Under the pieces are notes generated by a model. The model was not told the DNA's origin. It saw nothing but the letters and a program-made list of their open reading frames with translations, and did not search any database. Below are positions 1-7,821 of a DNA stretch of 64,000 nt, piece by piece (position 1 is the stretch's first letter; every line of letters begins with the position of its first letter). The translations under genes were made by a program, and so were the position numbers. The stretch covers positions 1 to 64,000 of the forward strand of contig NZ_WQKZ01000001.1 in assembly GCF_009755225.1 (NCBI RefSeq), written 5' to 3'. Source of the DNA: Hymenobacter ginkgonis. Its GTDB lineage: Bacteria > Bacteroidota > Bacteroidia > Cytophagales > Hymenobacteraceae.

Positions 1-267
1 TGCTGCCCCTGTTAATCTTACTGCTATTAGCTAGTGTAGAGTAAACTAATTTTGTGGCCTCAAGTAATCTGAGTATAGGGCAAAAAATATCTGCTTGGTT
101 ATCCTTTTCTTATTCTAATTGCTTTAATTAGTTAGAGTACACTTGTTTGTATATCTACCTTTCTAAGTACATAAATTGGTTTAGTTTGACCAATATTAAT
201 ACATTATTTAGTATCCTACTCTATTTTGTTGTAGAAGTCTATAGAGTAAGATTTGCCGAATCACATT

Positions 268-331
268 AAAGAAATAACTCAATAGCAGAAAGTAAAACAT
301 GTTTTACTTTCTGCTATTGAGTTATTTCTTT
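268..331. repeat. perfect 64-bp palindrome
   Basis: The 31-nt arm at 268-298 is exactly reverse-complementary to 301-331, and the two central bases (AT, 299-300) complete the symmetry, so there is no loop. The arm begins AAAGAAATAACTCAATAGCA. Flanking bases 267 and 332 break the symmetry. It could be an extended transcription end or protein-binding cruciform, or a fold-back assembly artefact. Perfect loop-less palindromes of this size are often unstable in bacteria. Confidence 0.85.
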
Positions 332-354
332 GAGGAACAGAATAAATCAGCTTT

Positions 355-393
355 TGCTATAGCTATTGCCTTTGCTAAGAAATAGCTATAGCA
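355..393 (-). terminator. hairpin downstream of S9 peptidase
   Basis: TGCTATAGCTATT at 355-367 pairs exactly with AATAGCTATAGCA at 381-393 across a 13-nt loop. The hairpin begins six bases past the stop codon of the S9 peptidase gene. There is no clear U-tract, so termination is inferred from position and stem only. Confidence 0.5.
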
Positions 394-398
394 TTAAC

Positions 399-3215
399 TT
401 ACTGCTTGGATACTTCTAAGCCCCAATTACGGCCTTTTTCTACGGCTGGCACACCTTTTTCTAGCCACACAGGAGCGGGCGCGCCTTTTAGATAGTGGTC
501 AAAAAATTGTAGCTCCCGGATTGAGATATCCTTGCGATTCTCCCGTTTCACTAGGTTGTGTGCTTCGCCATTGTATTGCAATAGCCATACAGGCTTGTTG
601 AGGCGGCGTAAATCGGTGAACATTTCGATGCCTTGGTACCAGGGCACGGCTCCATCAGCATCGTTGGACATAATGACTACTGGCGTCTGTACCTTAGGTA
701 GGGAGAAAAGAGGAGAGTTGCGGATGTACACCTCGGGCTTCTCCCAGAGCGTACCGCCGATGCGGCTTTGGGTACGCTCGTACTGAAACTGCCGGCTCTG
801 ACCAGACTCCCAGCGAATACCTCCATAAGCGGAAGTCATATTTACAACGGGTGCCCCAGCCCAGGCTGCTGCGTATATATTGGTTTGGGTAATGAGATAG
901 GCTACTTGGTAGCCACCCCAACTCTGGCCTTGCAAACCAATGTGTGTACCATCAACCCAGGCGTTTTTTTTCAGGCTTTCTACGCCCGAATTAACAAACT
1001 CGACGGCAGATGGACCAGGTTCGCCAATAGTATAGCTGATATCGGGTGTGAAGACTAAATAACCATTGCTAGCAAATAAGGCGATATCGAGCCGCGAGGG
1101 GGTAGGAGCGGGGGCAGTGTATTTATACAAGCCGTCGGATAGCTTTTCATAGAAATACGCCACCATTGGATATTTTTTGGTAGGGTCAAAGTTTTCGGGT
1201 TTATACAGCACGCCAGTGGCAGGATAGCCCTTAGGCGTGGTCCAGTGCACAAGCTCCGCCGTGAACCAGTTGTAGTCTTTCTGCTGAGCATTGATGCTGC
1301 TTAGTTTAGTTTCCTTAAGCAAGTCGCGGCTAGTGTACAGGTCGGCGGATAGGCGCACGTTAGACTTGGTGTATACCAATACATCGGCGTGCTTAGCCTG
1401 CATCAATGCCGAGTAGCCGATGGGCGCCAGTACTACCCGTTGGGGTGCTTTCATACTGGCAATATTCTTCTTATAGTAGCCCCATTGCTTGGTGCTGTCG
1501 TCTTGCACGAGCAGCCACAGCTCATCCTTTGGCTCAATAAATTTCTGTTTTTCGACTGGAATGCTGTAGCGGAACCGCAGTTTGTGCTGCCGCCCTACGG
1601 CATTGGTAAAGTTGGTGGCCGTGCCGGTTTGAGGATTTATTTTCCAGATGTCGTAGCGGTCATAGACCAGCACGGCCGCGTCGTCTTTGGTCCAAGCGGC
1701 GATGCCGTAAGGTTGCGGGTCGTCGGGCGAGTCATTTTCCTCGTCGGCAAATACTACCCCTGCTTTGGCAGTCAGGTTAGTGGTTTTGTGCGTGGCAGTC
1801 GTGAATGAGAACCAGTTTTTGGAAGTGTAATCGTACCAAATTGCGTACTTGCCCGAGGGGGAAATTTGAAACCGGCTTTTGGCTGCTTTGGGGTTGATGG
1901 CTAGGCGCTCGCCGGTGCGCGTCGAAACTAAGTATGCTTGCTTCAGCGTGTTACCCTCCCATTGCATAGCGACGCGCTTGGCAGTGTCGGTCACGGCCAG
2001 CACATACTCGGCATTATTCAGTTCGGCCATGTATGAATCGCGCAGGTATTCGTCTTCGAGCTGAATAAACTTATTAGCTCGCTTGGGATATATGACAGCC
2101 AGGTAGTTACGCTGTAAATCCTTCTTGAGGGTTTTCAGCTGCATGGGCTGCAGGTAGTCGTCCTTGTAATTCCAGATATCGAGCTTCGCGTGCTCGAAAT
2201 CAACCAGGGTAGTATCCTGCGGAATGGGGTCGGGGGCGGTACCAAAAAACAGCTTTTCGCCGTTGTCGCTGAACAGTACTTTACCAAACCCGCTTGGTGA
2301 CCAGCCAGCTTTCAGCACGCTGGCGCTCGGCGCTAATAGTAAGCGGGCGCTATCGCTGCTAAAGTCGGAGTAGTAGAGGCTGAAAGGCTTGACCAGCGCC
2401 TTTTCGGGGTGTTTTTCGGCGGTGAAAGCCAGCTGCTGACCCGCATCGTCGAAGGCCAGATTTTTATACACGCCCCTACCCCCACTTAGCTGGCGCAAGC
2501 TGCTGGTAGCCAAGTTGTACACGAAGAGGCCCGACTTCAGTGCTTTGCTATCTTTGGGTGCGGCTACCGCAAATGCTACTCGGTTGCCCGTTTTGCTGAG
2601 CTGGTAGTCGGTTACGGCTTCGAACGTGCGCAACTTACCGGTAACTAGGCTAATAACGGTGAGCGGTGCGCCCTCTTTCTTCGTTTCGAGCAGCCGGTCA
2701 GTAATTTTTTTGACGGTATCAACGGGCGCTTTTTTAAGCGAATCCTTTATCGCAGGTTTCATTGCCAAGAAGGCCAGTACGGGCGCTTCCTCGGCCAACT
2801 GGAAGGACTTAACGTTGGCATATTTGGTGAGCTTGCCCGTCGCCAGCGTGTAAATGCCGATGGAATCTTGCGGCATTTGGTCGGGCTTTTTCTTCTTAAT
2901 TCGAGCCTGGCGCACGTCTTGGTAACGCGGCTTTATGGTGAAGACTGCAAACTTGGAGTCGGCGGTAAATAGCGCCGAGTCGCCGCGGCTAATTTGCCGG
3001 AGCGACTGGTTGCCAGTTGTTTTGAGGTAGAGCGTGGCATCGCCCTGCTGCGGCTTCACCTGAAACAGCACGTACTTGCCATTGTCGCTGATGCGCTGGC
3101 GGGCTATACTTTGCCACTGGTCGTAGACGGAGTGGTCGAGTGGCTTTTTGGGTGTTTGCTGCGCCAGCGCGGGTAGGCTGGCCAAACTGGCAAGCAAGAA
3201 TAAATACTTGTGCAT
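399..3215 (-). CDS. S9 family prolyl oligopeptidase-type serine peptidase
   Basis: The 938-residue protein starts with a Sec signal peptide (hydrophobic run ending LPALAQQ), so it should be periplasmic or exported. The first about 650 residues form a beta-propeller-like region and the last about 250 an alpha/beta-hydrolase domain. The nucleophile sits in GQSWGGY (Ser near residue 765), with a downstream DADGAVPW segment for the Asp and GEAHNL for the His. This order is typical of the S9 family, which cleaves short peptides, often after proline. The length fits secreted Bacteroidota S9 peptidases. It stands alone, followed by hairpins at 355-393 and 268-331. Substrate is unknown; family assignment is firm. 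Confidence 0.93.
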   Translation of the reverse strand: MHKYLFLLASLASLPALAQQTPKKPLDHSVYDQWQSIARQRISDNGKYVLFQVKPQQGDATLYLKTTGNQSLRQISRGDSALFTADSKFAVFTIKPRYQDVRQARIKKKKPDQMPQDSIGIYTLATGKLTKYANVKSFQLAEEAPVLAFLAMKPAIKDSLKKAPVDTVKKITDRLLETKKEGAPLTVISLVTGKLRTFEAVTDYQLSKTGNRVAFAVAAPKDSKALKSGLFVYNLATSSLRQLSGGRGVYKNLAFDDAGQQLAFTAEKHPEKALVKPFSLYYSDFSSDSARLLLAPSASVLKAGWSPSGFGKVLFSDNGEKLFFGTAPDPIPQDTTLVDFEHAKLDIWNYKDDYLQPMQLKTLKKDLQRNYLAVIYPKRANKFIQLEDEYLRDSYMAELNNAEYVLAVTDTAKRVAMQWEGNTLKQAYLVSTRTGERLAINPKAAKSRFQISPSGKYAIWYDYTSKNWFSFTTATHKTTNLTAKAGVVFADEENDSPDDPQPYGIAAWTKDDAAVLVYDRYDIWKINPQTGTATNFTNAVGRQHKLRFRYSIPVEKQKFIEPKDELWLLVQDDSTKQWGYYKKNIASMKAPQRVVLAPIGYSALMQAKHADVLVYTKSNVRLSADLYTSRDLLKETKLSSINAQQKDYNWFTAELVHWTTPKGYPATGVLYKPENFDPTKKYPMVAYFYEKLSDGLYKYTAPAPTPSRLDIALFASNGYLVFTPDISYTIGEPGPSAVEFVNSGVESLKKNAWVDGTHIGLQGQSWGGYQVAYLITQTNIYAAAWAGAPVVNMTSAYGGIRWESGQSRQFQYERTQSRIGGTLWEKPEVYIRNSPLFSLPKVQTPVVIMSNDADGAVPWYQGIEMFTDLRRLNKPVWLLQYNGEAHNLVKRENRKDISIRELQFFDHYLKGAPAPVWLEKGVPAVEKGRNWGLEVSKQ

Positions 3216-3668
3216 TGCGAATAGAAGTGTAGGCTACGCAGACTCAAAAAGTGGGAGGCGGAAGCAACGGCAAAGGTGCCTCCATTTTAAAGGCGGGGGT
3301 AGGCACGCGTGGGCTGCTCGCGTCCGCGCATCATTGAGGAAGAGCGTTGCGAAAGTTAATAGCTTAATGCACCAGCCAAGTTGGCAACGCTTTGCCATTG
3401 CTGACAGCTAATCTATATAAGCAATTAATGCTGACCGCACTTTACTTAGTTTTTGCGACCACTGGCACCGCAGGCTAGCTGGTAGCTTGGTAGGGTAAGT
3501 ACCAGGCTTGGGAAGTTAGTAACAAACTGTTTATTAGCCTAAAGGACTAATAATCTTGTTTTTAGTTTTATTTAGCTTAGTAATTATCAGCCTGGGCTTA
3601 GACAGCTTGGGTAGGCGGTCTGCGTAGGGCAAGCCCTAAGTTTGCGGGCGCTTTCTGCTTGCCTTACT
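3216..3668. other. divergent intergenic region
   Basis: This region separates the S9 peptidase (-) from the nucleoside hydrolase (+) and carries promoters for both. The only motif I can support is the TAAGTTTG box at 3637-3644. Short open frames here have no protein-like character. Confidence 0.5.
3637..3644 (+). promoter_or_regulatory. TAnnTTTG -7 box for nucleoside hydrolase
   Basis: TAAGTTTG matches the Bacteroidota -7 consensus TAnnTTTG and lies 24 nt before the ATG at 3669. It argues against the upstream in-frame start at 3642, which would lie inside the promoter. Confidence 0.5.
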
Positions 3669-4661
3669 ATGGCCAACTCAACTCTTCAATTGCCAGTACT
3701 TTTCGACCACGATGGCGGGGTCGATGACTTTTTATCCTTGCTGCTACTGCTTACCATGCCCCAGGTAGAGCTGCTCGGCGTCTCGATTACGCCAGCCGAC
3801 TGCTACCCCGAGGCGGCCTTGGAAACGACTAGCAAGCTCCTGCACTTGCTGGGGCAGCCGCAAGTACCCGTAAGCGTAGGGCAGTATTACGGGATAAACG
3901 CGTTTCCGTCGGCTTGGCGCGCGCAGCCCCGCATGCTCAACGCCTTCCCGGGGCTGCTGGCCCTACCTCCCCTCGCCGAGGGCCGGGCCGACCTGCGGCC
4001 CAGCCCAGAAGTGCTGTGCGCGCAGCTGTCCGCTGCTAGCCAGCCGGTTACGGTGCTGCTCACGGGGCCGTGCAGCACACTGGTGCAAGCGCTGGCCCTA
4101 GAGCCGCGCCTTGCCAGCCGCATTGGGCACGTGGTGTGGATGGGCGGCGCCGTGGATGTACCCGGCAATGTGCGCACCTATAACCAGAATGGAACCGCCG
4201 AGTGGAATGTCTTTTGGGACCCATTGGCGGCCCAGCAACTGCTTACTTATGAGCTGCCCCTAACCCTTATTCCGTTGGATGTAACCAACCAAGTACCAGT
4301 GAATATGGCGTTTTTGCGGCAGTTGGCGGCACAAGCAGGCCAGCCGCTTAGCCACTTGGCGGGGCAGTTCTGGGCCACCACCGTAGCTACTATTCCAACT
4401 TACGAGTACACATATTTTATGTGGGATGTGCTGGCCACAAGCTACTTAGCTATCCCCGAGGCATTTGAGGTAGAAACGCTGGAGCTGGCAGTGGTGGCAA
4501 CGGGCGCGCAGGCGGGCCGTACCCTGCGCCAGCCCGGTTCTGGCCATTGGGTGCAGGTGGCCAAACACGTAGATACGGCGGCCTTCTACACCTATCTTTT
4601 GCAGCAGTTTGGCCCCGTAGGGAGCCAAGTAATGGCCAGCCTGCCAAGTGCCGCCAGCTAA
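3669..4661 (+). CDS. nucleoside hydrolase (IU-NH family)
   Basis: This 330-residue protein is an inosine-uridine-type nucleoside hydrolase, which splits the N-glycosidic bond of ribonucleosides. The N-terminal FDHDGGVDD motif (residues 12-20) supplies the calcium-binding aspartates. LLTGPCSTL and the NGTAEWNVFWDP segment are the other family signatures. The family's MHDxLA motif near the C-terminus is MWDVLA here: the Asp is kept but the His is Trp, so base specificity may differ. No signal peptide is visible, so it is cytoplasmic. Start 3669 was chosen because a TAAGTTTG promoter overlaps the alternative start. It is a lone gene facing a convergent histidine kinase gene. Confidence 0.9.
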   Translation: MANSTLQLPVLFDHDGGVDDFLSLLLLLTMPQVELLGVSITPADCYPEAALETTSKLLHLLGQPQVPVSVGQYYGINAFPSAWRAQPRMLNAFPGLLALPPLAEGRADLRPSPEVLCAQLSAASQPVTVLLTGPCSTLVQALALEPRLASRIGHVVWMGGAVDVPGNVRTYNQNGTAEWNVFWDPLAAQQLLTYELPLTLIPLDVTNQVPVNMAFLRQLAAQAGQPLSHLAGQFWATTVATIPTYEYTYFMWDVLATSYLAIPEAFEVETLELAVVATGAQAGRTLRQPGSGHWVQVAKHVDTAAFYTYLLQQFGPVGSQVMASLPSAAS

Positions 4662-4802
4662 GCTGAAAACCTGGCTGTTATTTTGATTATGGCTGCTATG
4701 CTTCAAGGCTTTAAGACCATTCAGCAACAAGCCATAACGAGGCGGCGTACCGCCGGAATAACTACGTGTGAGCCGGCCGGCAAACAACTGCAAGGCAGCT
4801 TG

Positions 4803-6772
4803 CTATAAGGGGAACTGTACCCTGACGCGGAAGCTCCCGTCAGCCTGCGGGCCGCACTCGGCGGTGCCGCCTACGGCCACAGCCCGCTGCGTAATGTTGC
4901 GCAGGCCGTGGCCGCTGCGCCGCTGGTAGGGTACCGCAGTGGGGTGGGCGGCCAGTACCGGCACCACCTCATTATTAATTTCCAGTAGTAAACGGCTGGG
5001 GCTACTTTCGAGCGACAGGCGCACGCGCAGCCACGAGGCCCCAGCCGCGTGCTTGAGTACGTTGTGCAGCGTTTCCTTATAAATGAGGTATAAGTTGCGG
5101 CGCAGTGCCAGCGACAGGTGCGTGGTCGGCAGCGTCTCGGGTACTTCAAACTTGATGTGCAAGCCGCTGGGGGCCAGCACCTCGTAGGCATAATCGCGCA
5201 GGCGGTCGAGCAGCTGGGGTAGGGTGTCGTTGTGGGCATCGAGGCTCCAAACTACGTCGTTGAGCTGGCGCACGGCCGAGCGGCTGGCCTCCGATATCTG
5301 GCCCAGCTGCCGCCGCTGGCCATCGGCATCCGCCACGCCTTCTTGCAGCAGGCTGCTTTGCAGGCTGATTTGTGAGAGTAGCGTGCCCACATCGTCGTGT
5401 AGGTCGGCGGCAATTTGAGTGCGCAGCGCGGCTTCGCGCTGCGCTTGGCGGCGGCGGGCGGTACTGCCACAGGGCGCCCCCAGCCAGCAGCAGCGCCAGC
5501 AAGGTGAGGGCGCTCAGGCCGATAAGCTGGCGCTGGGCGCGCAGCCGAATTAGCTCTTGGGTTTGGGCTTGCAGGCGGTTTTGCTGCGTGAGGAGGCGAA
5601 TCTGGTCTTGCTGCTCGCGCTGCTGCTGGCCTACTTGCAGCAGGGCGGTGCGGCGGCGGGTAGCTTCTCCTACCAAGCGCTCGTTGGCATTATTAAACTG
5701 ACGCAGAGCAGCTAAGGCTAGCGCGTAGGCCCGCTGCCGGGTGTAGGCATCGGCCAGCACCGCGCTGGCCTCGCGGATGCCCACCAGTAGGCTAGCTTCC
5801 TGGCTGGCGCGCAGGCTTTGGCGGCCATAGGCAACGGCCTGGGCTACTTGGCCCCGGTGCAGGGCCGCTCGCGCCAGCAGGGCTTGGGCAGGGGGTAGCA
5901 GCAGGGGTAAGTGGGCCGCCTGAATGCGAGCCAGCACCTGTTGGCCCTGCGCGGCGGCGGCGGCATACCGCCCTTGGTCTTCGGCCAGGCGGGCCAGGTT
6001 AAGCTGCATGGCCAGCACATGGGGGGCCTCGCCAAGGCGCCGGCTGATGGCAATGCTACGAGTAAAATACTCCTGGGCGGCGGCCCATTGGTGCTGTTGC
6101 CGGCTCACCTCGCCTAGCTCACCCCAGATGAGGTTGAGGCGGTCGGGGTAGTCCCAGTGCTTGGCCGTCCACTGCGCTTGGCGCAGGTAGCGGCGAGCTT
6201 CGGCATAGTCACCGACCTGCGCATAAGTAGTAGCCAGCTGAATTTTGAGGCTGGTATTGAAGCGACGGGTATTGCCGGTAGTAGCCAGGGCCAGGGCCCG
6301 AAAAGTGTAGTCGAGGCTGACTACAAACTCGCCCTGCTGGTCGGCAATGCGGCCCAGCCGGCCAAGGCAGCGCACTTCGCCTCCCAGGTCGCGTATCCGC
6401 TTAAACTCTTGCTCGGCCTGGCGCAGGTAGGTAGCAGCCGAGTCGTATTGCGCCAGCTGCACGTGGTAGTCAGCCATGTTGAGCAGCGCCTCGGCCAACA
6501 CATTGCGGTAGTCGATGTGGTGGGCTAAACGGAGGGCAGCTACCCGCACCGGGCGGGCCGCCCGCACATCATTGGCCTGAATGGTATCGGCCAGCTTAGA
6601 CAGTAGCCCTACTTGCTCCTTGGTGCGCTCGGGGTGGGCTTGCAACAGCTGCCACTGGCGCAGGGCACTGGTGGCCGGCGTAGGGCGGGGTAGTTCGCCT
6701 ACTGGCCGGCTGCGCGGCCAGTAGGCGAACTACCAGCAGCAATACGGACAGAAGAACCACCAGCCGCAGCAT
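4803..6772 (-). pseudogene. TPR sensor histidine kinase, apparently frameshifted twice
   Basis: Joined across frames, the product is a signal sequence (MLRLVVLLSVLLL), TPR-like helical repeats, one membrane segment (ALTLLALLLAGGALW) and a HisKA_3/HATPase kinase. The kinase shows the H-box ADLHDDVGTLLSQ, the N-box KETLHNVLKH and the G-box GHGLRNI. This is the NarX/LytS-like layout common in Bacteroidota. The TPR-to-kinase join is out of frame at 5456-5458, where one extra G (C on the coding strand) separates QYRPP from the expected QYRRRRQAQREAAL. The signal-peptide frame from ATG 6772 also leaves the TPR frame near 6710-6720, inside a 20-bp-arm hairpin. The TPR frame has only a TTG start (6645). 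It may be a real pseudogene or sequencing errors in GC-rich DNA. No response regulator is adjacent. Confidence 0.7.
6689..6734. repeat. 20-bp inverted repeat at start of the histidine kinase gene
   Basis: GGTAGTTCGCCTACTGGCCG at 6689-6708 is the exact reverse complement of 6715-6734, with a 6-nt loop. It overlaps the codons just after the signal peptide of the histidine kinase, exactly where the reading frame changes. It could be a biological hairpin or an assembly fold-back. Confidence 0.8.
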
Positions 6773-6902
6773 ATAGACAAAAGAAGGAAGTGAACAACTG
6801 GCTGCAAGCTACTACGAGGCGGCCCGGCCACACGTAAGCCCTAGCCAGTGGGAGGGGGGTAGGGGCTGCGCAGCAAATAAAACGATTTCTCGTATTTACC
6901 AC

Positions 6903-6928
6903 TACGTATTTTCTGGGCAAAATACGTA
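6903..6928. promoter_or_regulatory. palindromic operator-like site
   Basis: TACGTATTTT and AAAATACGTA are perfect 10-bp arms around the 6-nt spacer CTGGGC. A further CGTATTT half-site lies just upstream near 6890. The site is between the histidine kinase (-) and the small lipoprotein gene (+), as expected for a regulator-binding site controlling either one. Confidence 0.45.
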
Positions 6929-7006
6929 ATATTCGCATCAGTTATCGCTGTAAGCCAAACGTATAACAAGCCGTTTCTTTTCCTTACCATTTAGTAGCTC
7001 CACCCC

Positions 7007-7306
7007 ATGCAAAAGCTAAAATCTTTCGGCTCGTTGGCCGCATTGATTCTCGGGGCCACGCTGTTGGGCGCCTGCGGCAACAGCAGCACCGATACTTCTA
7101 CGAGCACCACCACGGGCGGCGCTGCCAGGGCAGACAGCAGCAGTGTAAGCAGCGATACGGCCGCCACCGGCGCGGGCACCATGAGCACTGGCGGCACTAC
7201 TGTTGGCTCAACGGCCGGCGCCGCCAGCAGTACCAGTGGCACGGGTAGCACCAGCGGCGCTACCACTACGGGTACTACGACGAAGGGTAACACCACTGGC
7301 CACTAA
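7007..7306 (+). CDS. small Ser/Thr/Gly-rich lipoprotein
   Basis: This 99-residue protein has a lipoprotein signal peptide with lipobox LLGAC (Cys near residue 23), so it should be lipidated and anchored to a membrane. The mature part is low complexity, mostly Ser, Thr, Gly and Ala, with no predicted fold that I recognise. It is followed 26 nt later by a second, even more repetitive secreted protein, which suggests a two-gene unit. Function is unknown. The clean signal peptide and the start codon support it being a real gene. Confidence 0.7.
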   Translation: MQKLKSFGSLAALILGATLLGACGNSSTDTSTSTTTGGAARADSSSVSSDTAATGAGTMSTGGTTVGSTAGAASSTSGTGSTSGATTTGTTTKGNTTGH

Positions 7307-7332
7307 GTAACGGCACTTTTTCCTTACATCTT

Positions 7333-7743
7333 ATGAGAAATCAGCTTTTAGCGTCGCTACGTGCGGCCACATTTTTGCTGGGCCTAGGCTTAATTTCAAC
7401 CGCCGCCCAAGCACAAACTACTACTGGTACCACCACAAGCTCGACCACGATGGGCACGACGACGGGTACCACCACAGGCTCGACCACCACAGGCACTACG
7501 GCGGGCACAACGAGTGGCACCACCACAATGGGTACTACCTCGGGCACTACTAGCGGTACCACTACCTACGGCACTACCTCGGGCACTGGAGACATGGGCA
7601 CCACCGCGGGCTCTACCAGTGGAACCACTACCTCGGGCCGCCAGCGCGGCGGCACCACCTCGGGCTCGGGTAAGGGAAAGGGGCGGCGCAGCAGCACGTC
7701 GGGTAGCACCTCGGGCTCGACTACGAGCAGCAGCCCGCAGTAA
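7333..7743 (+). CDS. secreted Thr/Gly/Ser repeat protein
   Basis: A Sec signal peptide (cleavage after AAQAQ) leads a 136-residue product. The mature protein is built almost entirely of degenerate TTGTTTGS and SGTTTxGTTSGT units, ending in a short basic stretch (GKGKGRRSS) and a Ser/Thr tail. The DNA is correspondingly repetitive (ACC/GGC/ACG triplets), so copy number may vary between strains. No family is recognised; adhesive, matrix or stress roles are only guesses. It lies directly after the lipoprotein gene and ends before a strong terminator at 7771-7814. Confidence 0.65.
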   Translation: MRNQLLASLRAATFLLGLGLISTAAQAQTTTGTTTSSTTMGTTTGTTTGSTTTGTTAGTTSGTTTMGTTSGTTSGTTTYGTTSGTGDMGTTAGSTSGTTTSGRQRGGTTSGSGKGKGRRSSTSGSTSGSTTSSSPQ

Positions 7744-7770
7744 GGTTTGCGGCCTCTAATGGCTTCTGCA

Positions 7771-7814
7771 AGGCGAAAAAGCGGTCGGGATTCCCGGCCG
7801 CTTTTTCGCCTTAT
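7771..7814 (+). terminator. intrinsic terminator
   Basis: GGCGAAAAAGCGGTCGG pairs with CCGGCCGCTTTTTCGCC (one G-T pair) across a short loop and is followed by a T-rich run. It ends the two-gene small-protein unit. It also rules out the upstream start (7747) for the next gene. Confidence 0.8.
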
Positions 7815-7821
7815 TTTGTAT

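Larger units (their letters stand above)
1..398. other. AT-rich non-coding block
   Basis: This stretch has no supportable gene. It is visibly much richer in A and T than the rest of the window. It holds a perfect 64-bp palindrome at 268-331 and a 13-bp-stem hairpin at 355-393, both downstream of the S9 peptidase stop codon. No transposase remnant or tRNA could be recognised. It may be the edge of an intergenic region or island that continues to the left. Confidence 0.6.

Noticed and set aside
6699-6938. 79-codon frame upstream of the kinase
   Set aside because: Overlaps the kinase signal-peptide region in another frame and has no signal, domain or consistent composition.
7747-7821. N-terminal extension of the HTTM protein
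   Set aside because: The added residues are encoded by the terminator hairpin at 7771-7814.
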